Shown here piece after piece: positions 5,490 to 6,392 of a DNA stretch of 6,392 nt. The notes below the pieces were generated by a model. It did no database searches. It worked only from the letters and a program-made list of their open reading frames with translations, and was not told the DNA's origin. The position numbers were made by a program, and so were the translations under genes. Each line of letters begins with the position of its first letter. Within the stretch, counting starts at the first letter, position 1. Source of the stretch: Phycisphaera sp. (lineage in GTDB: Bacteria; Planctomycetota; Phycisphaerae; Phycisphaerales; Phycisphaeraceae); NCBI GenBank assembly GCA_029287335.1, contig JARFRI010000306.1, positions 1-6,392 of the forward strand, given 5' to 3'.

Positions 5490-5720
5490 ACACGAGGCGA
5501 CCCAGGTCGCCCCGTCAGCAAAGACGCCAGCGTCGAAACGGGATCCTGTTTCCCCGATCATTTCCGGCCGCTAGCGACACCGCACCCCCTGCGGTTGATA
5601 ATTGGAGCGACCTGACCGTAAGTCACAAACCCAGGACCTAACCGTCACCCACGACGTATGCACCCGAAGCATCACGCGTTTTTGTACCGGCTTTTATTAC
5701 GATCCAACGTAATTTTTTAT
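5490..5720 (+). promoter_or_regulatory. Structured 5' leader or small RNA upstream of the prepilin gene, class unknown
   Basis: No convincing coding sequence lies here. Two adjacent hairpins share the loop CCAG: GGCGAC/GTCGCC (5496-5501 with 5506-5511) and GACG/CGTC (5523-5526 with 5531-5534). The second is enclosed by CCGT (5512-5515) pairing with ACGG (5538-5541). A rival hairpin, GAAACGG/CTGTTTC with loop GATC (5535-5552), uses the same ACGG bases, so the two folds exclude each other. Near the 3' end, ATTACG (5696-5701) pairs with CGTAAT (5708-5713) and is followed by T-rich sequence ending the T6 run at 5718, which resembles a weak terminator 15 nt before the ribosome binding site. ACCCAGG followed by CCGTCA occurs at 5500-5517 and again at 5629-5647. 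No riboswitch family was recognised; a leader with regulated termination is only one reading. Confidence 0.35.
5696..5718 (+). terminator. Weak terminator-like stem with T6 tract in the prepilin leader
   Basis: A 6-bp stem (ATTACG with CGTAAT, loop ATCCAA) runs into six consecutive T residues at 5713-5718, the first of which is also the last base of the stem. The stem has only two G/C pairs, so termination would be inefficient. Its place just upstream of the AAAGGA ribosome binding site would suit an attenuator, but chance in an A/T-rich leader is not excluded. Confidence 0.3.
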
Positions 5721-5747
5721 TCCCTTCTCCCCCAAAGGACCCCTTTC

Positions 5748-6392
5748 ATGGCAACTTTACCCCGCTCTCGTAAATCTGGCTTCACCCTGATCGAGCTCCT
5801 CGTGGTCATTTCGATCATCGCGTTGCTCATCGCCATCCTCCTGCCGGCCCTTGGTGCCGCGCGTCGTACCGCTCGTCGGATGCAGAACTCCACCCAGCTC
5901 CGTGGTATCCACCAGGGACTGGTCACCTTTGCTAACTCCAACAAGAACAGCTTCGCTGGCCTGGACTCCAAGGGCAACATCCTTGCCAACACCGCTGCAA
6001 ATACCGGTAGCTCAGGCACCGGCGACACCGTTCAGGCACGCTTCTTCATCCTGCTCAACGGCGACTACTTCACACCCGAGTACGCCCTCAGCCCGTCTGA
6101 AGTCAAGACCATGACCGACTACGAAGAGTCCACTACGACGACACCCACCGCGGTCGTGTTCAATCTCCTTGGCGTCAAGAACTACTCGTATGCGTTGCTG
6201 CAGATCCTGGGCGACACCGGCGGCACCGGCAACCCCAACTTTGCTCCTGCCACCACCGATGCCCAGCGCGTCGCAGAATGGAAGCAAACCCTCAACTCAC
6301 AGGCCATCGTCGTTTCCGACCGTAACGTCGGCGCAGACAGCACCGCAGCTGGCATTCAAAGTATCCACACCGACGAAGCGGGACAATGGTCC
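5748..6392 (+). CDS. Type II/IV secretion-like prepilin (planctomycete type), 3' partial
   Basis: An open frame of 215 codons runs to the window end with no stop. The N-terminus is a class III prepilin leader: a short basic peptide ([11 protein letters not shown]), the cleavage site G11|F12, the conserved Glu at mature position 5 (E16), and a hydrophobic helix to about residue 34 ([24 protein letters not shown]). PilD-type peptidase would cleave and methylate it. The rest is a polar, Ser/Thr/Asn-rich globular part with VVSDRN near 190-195. Proteins of this kind are numerous in Planctomycetota; most have unknown roles in pseudopilus or surface structures. The DUF1559 C-terminal motif, if present, would lie beyond the window. 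The ATG at 5748-5750 has AAAGGA 8 nt upstream (5734-5739). An in-frame ATG at 5658 would add 30 residues but lacks a ribosome binding site and covers the leader stem, so it is disfavoured. Confidence 0.9.
   Translation, partial: MATLPRSRKSGFTLIELLVVISIIALLIAILLPALGAARRTARRMQNSTQLRGIHQGLVTFANSNKNSFAGLDSKGNILANTAANTGSSGTGDTVQARFFILLNGDYFTPEYALSPSEVKTMTDYEESTTTTPTAVVFNLLGVKNYSYALLQILGDTGGTGNPNFAPATTDAQRVAEWKQTLNSQAIVVSDRNVGADSTAAGIQSIHTDEAGQWS

Noticed and set aside
5490..5542. Guanidine-III riboswitch, suggested by ACGAGG...GTCAG..AAGACG
   Set aside because: The loose string similarity does not support the required P1 stem and pseudoknot pairing, and a prepilin is not an expected guanidine-regulated gene.
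5491..5545. c-di-GMP-I (GEMM) riboswitch, suggested by CACGAGGC, GCAAAG and ACGGGATCC
   Set aside because: The order and pairing do not fit. There is no GGC/GCC P1 arrangement around GCAAAG, no GNRA-capped stem and no second receptor arm in the expected place.
5658..5683. ATGC/GCAT stem followed by T5 as a second terminator
   Set aside because: The stem has only four pairs, and lengthening it needs bulges. It is weaker than the stem at 5696-5713.

Overview
This is most likely a bacterial metagenomic contig end, best placed in Planctomycetota and plausibly class Phycisphaerae. The placement is an inference. It rests on the prepilin at the right end, whose N-terminus is of the kind multiplied in planctomycete genomes ([23 protein letters not shown]), on G/C-rich coding sequence with A/T-rich intergenic gaps, and on a tpiA-secG-yicC gene order. 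No rRNA or other marker gene is present to confirm it.

Layout, left to right. Bases 6-39 are not genomic: they are an Illumina Nextera (Tn5) read-2 adapter left on the contig end. From about 41 to 2218 (+) lies the 5'-truncated gene of a membrane-anchored PAS-GGDEF-EAL protein of cyclic-di-GMP turnover. Its first residues look like the end of a PilZ domain. A 152-bp A/T-rich convergent gap (2219-2370) holds a nested hairpin and a 14-bp palindrome. On the minus strand, in transcription order from right to left, come tpiA (triose-phosphate isomerase, TTG start), secG (Sec translocon subunit with a long acidic tail), a clear intrinsic terminator, yicC (YicC/YloC endoribonuclease family) and, 33 nt further on, a small K+-channel-like membrane protein. 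An A/T-rich divergent region (5293-5747) separates tpiA from a plus-strand prepilin-like gene that starts at 5748 and runs off the window.

How the parts relate. tpiA and secG form one transcription unit closed by the terminator at 3886-3911. yicC and the channel form a second unit, which starts downstream of that terminator and so needs its own promoter. The cyclic-di-GMP enzyme and the prepilin are not in one operon, though cyclic di-GMP commonly controls surface appendages. The most interesting unexplained sequence is the roughly 260-nt leader of the prepilin gene. It has a plausible promoter, two hairpins with the same CCAG loop, a competing hairpin that would disrupt one of them, and a weak stem with a T6 tract just upstream of the ribosome binding site. 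I could not match it to a riboswitch class I know. No CRISPR array, tRNA, rRNA, insertion sequence or phage gene was seen.
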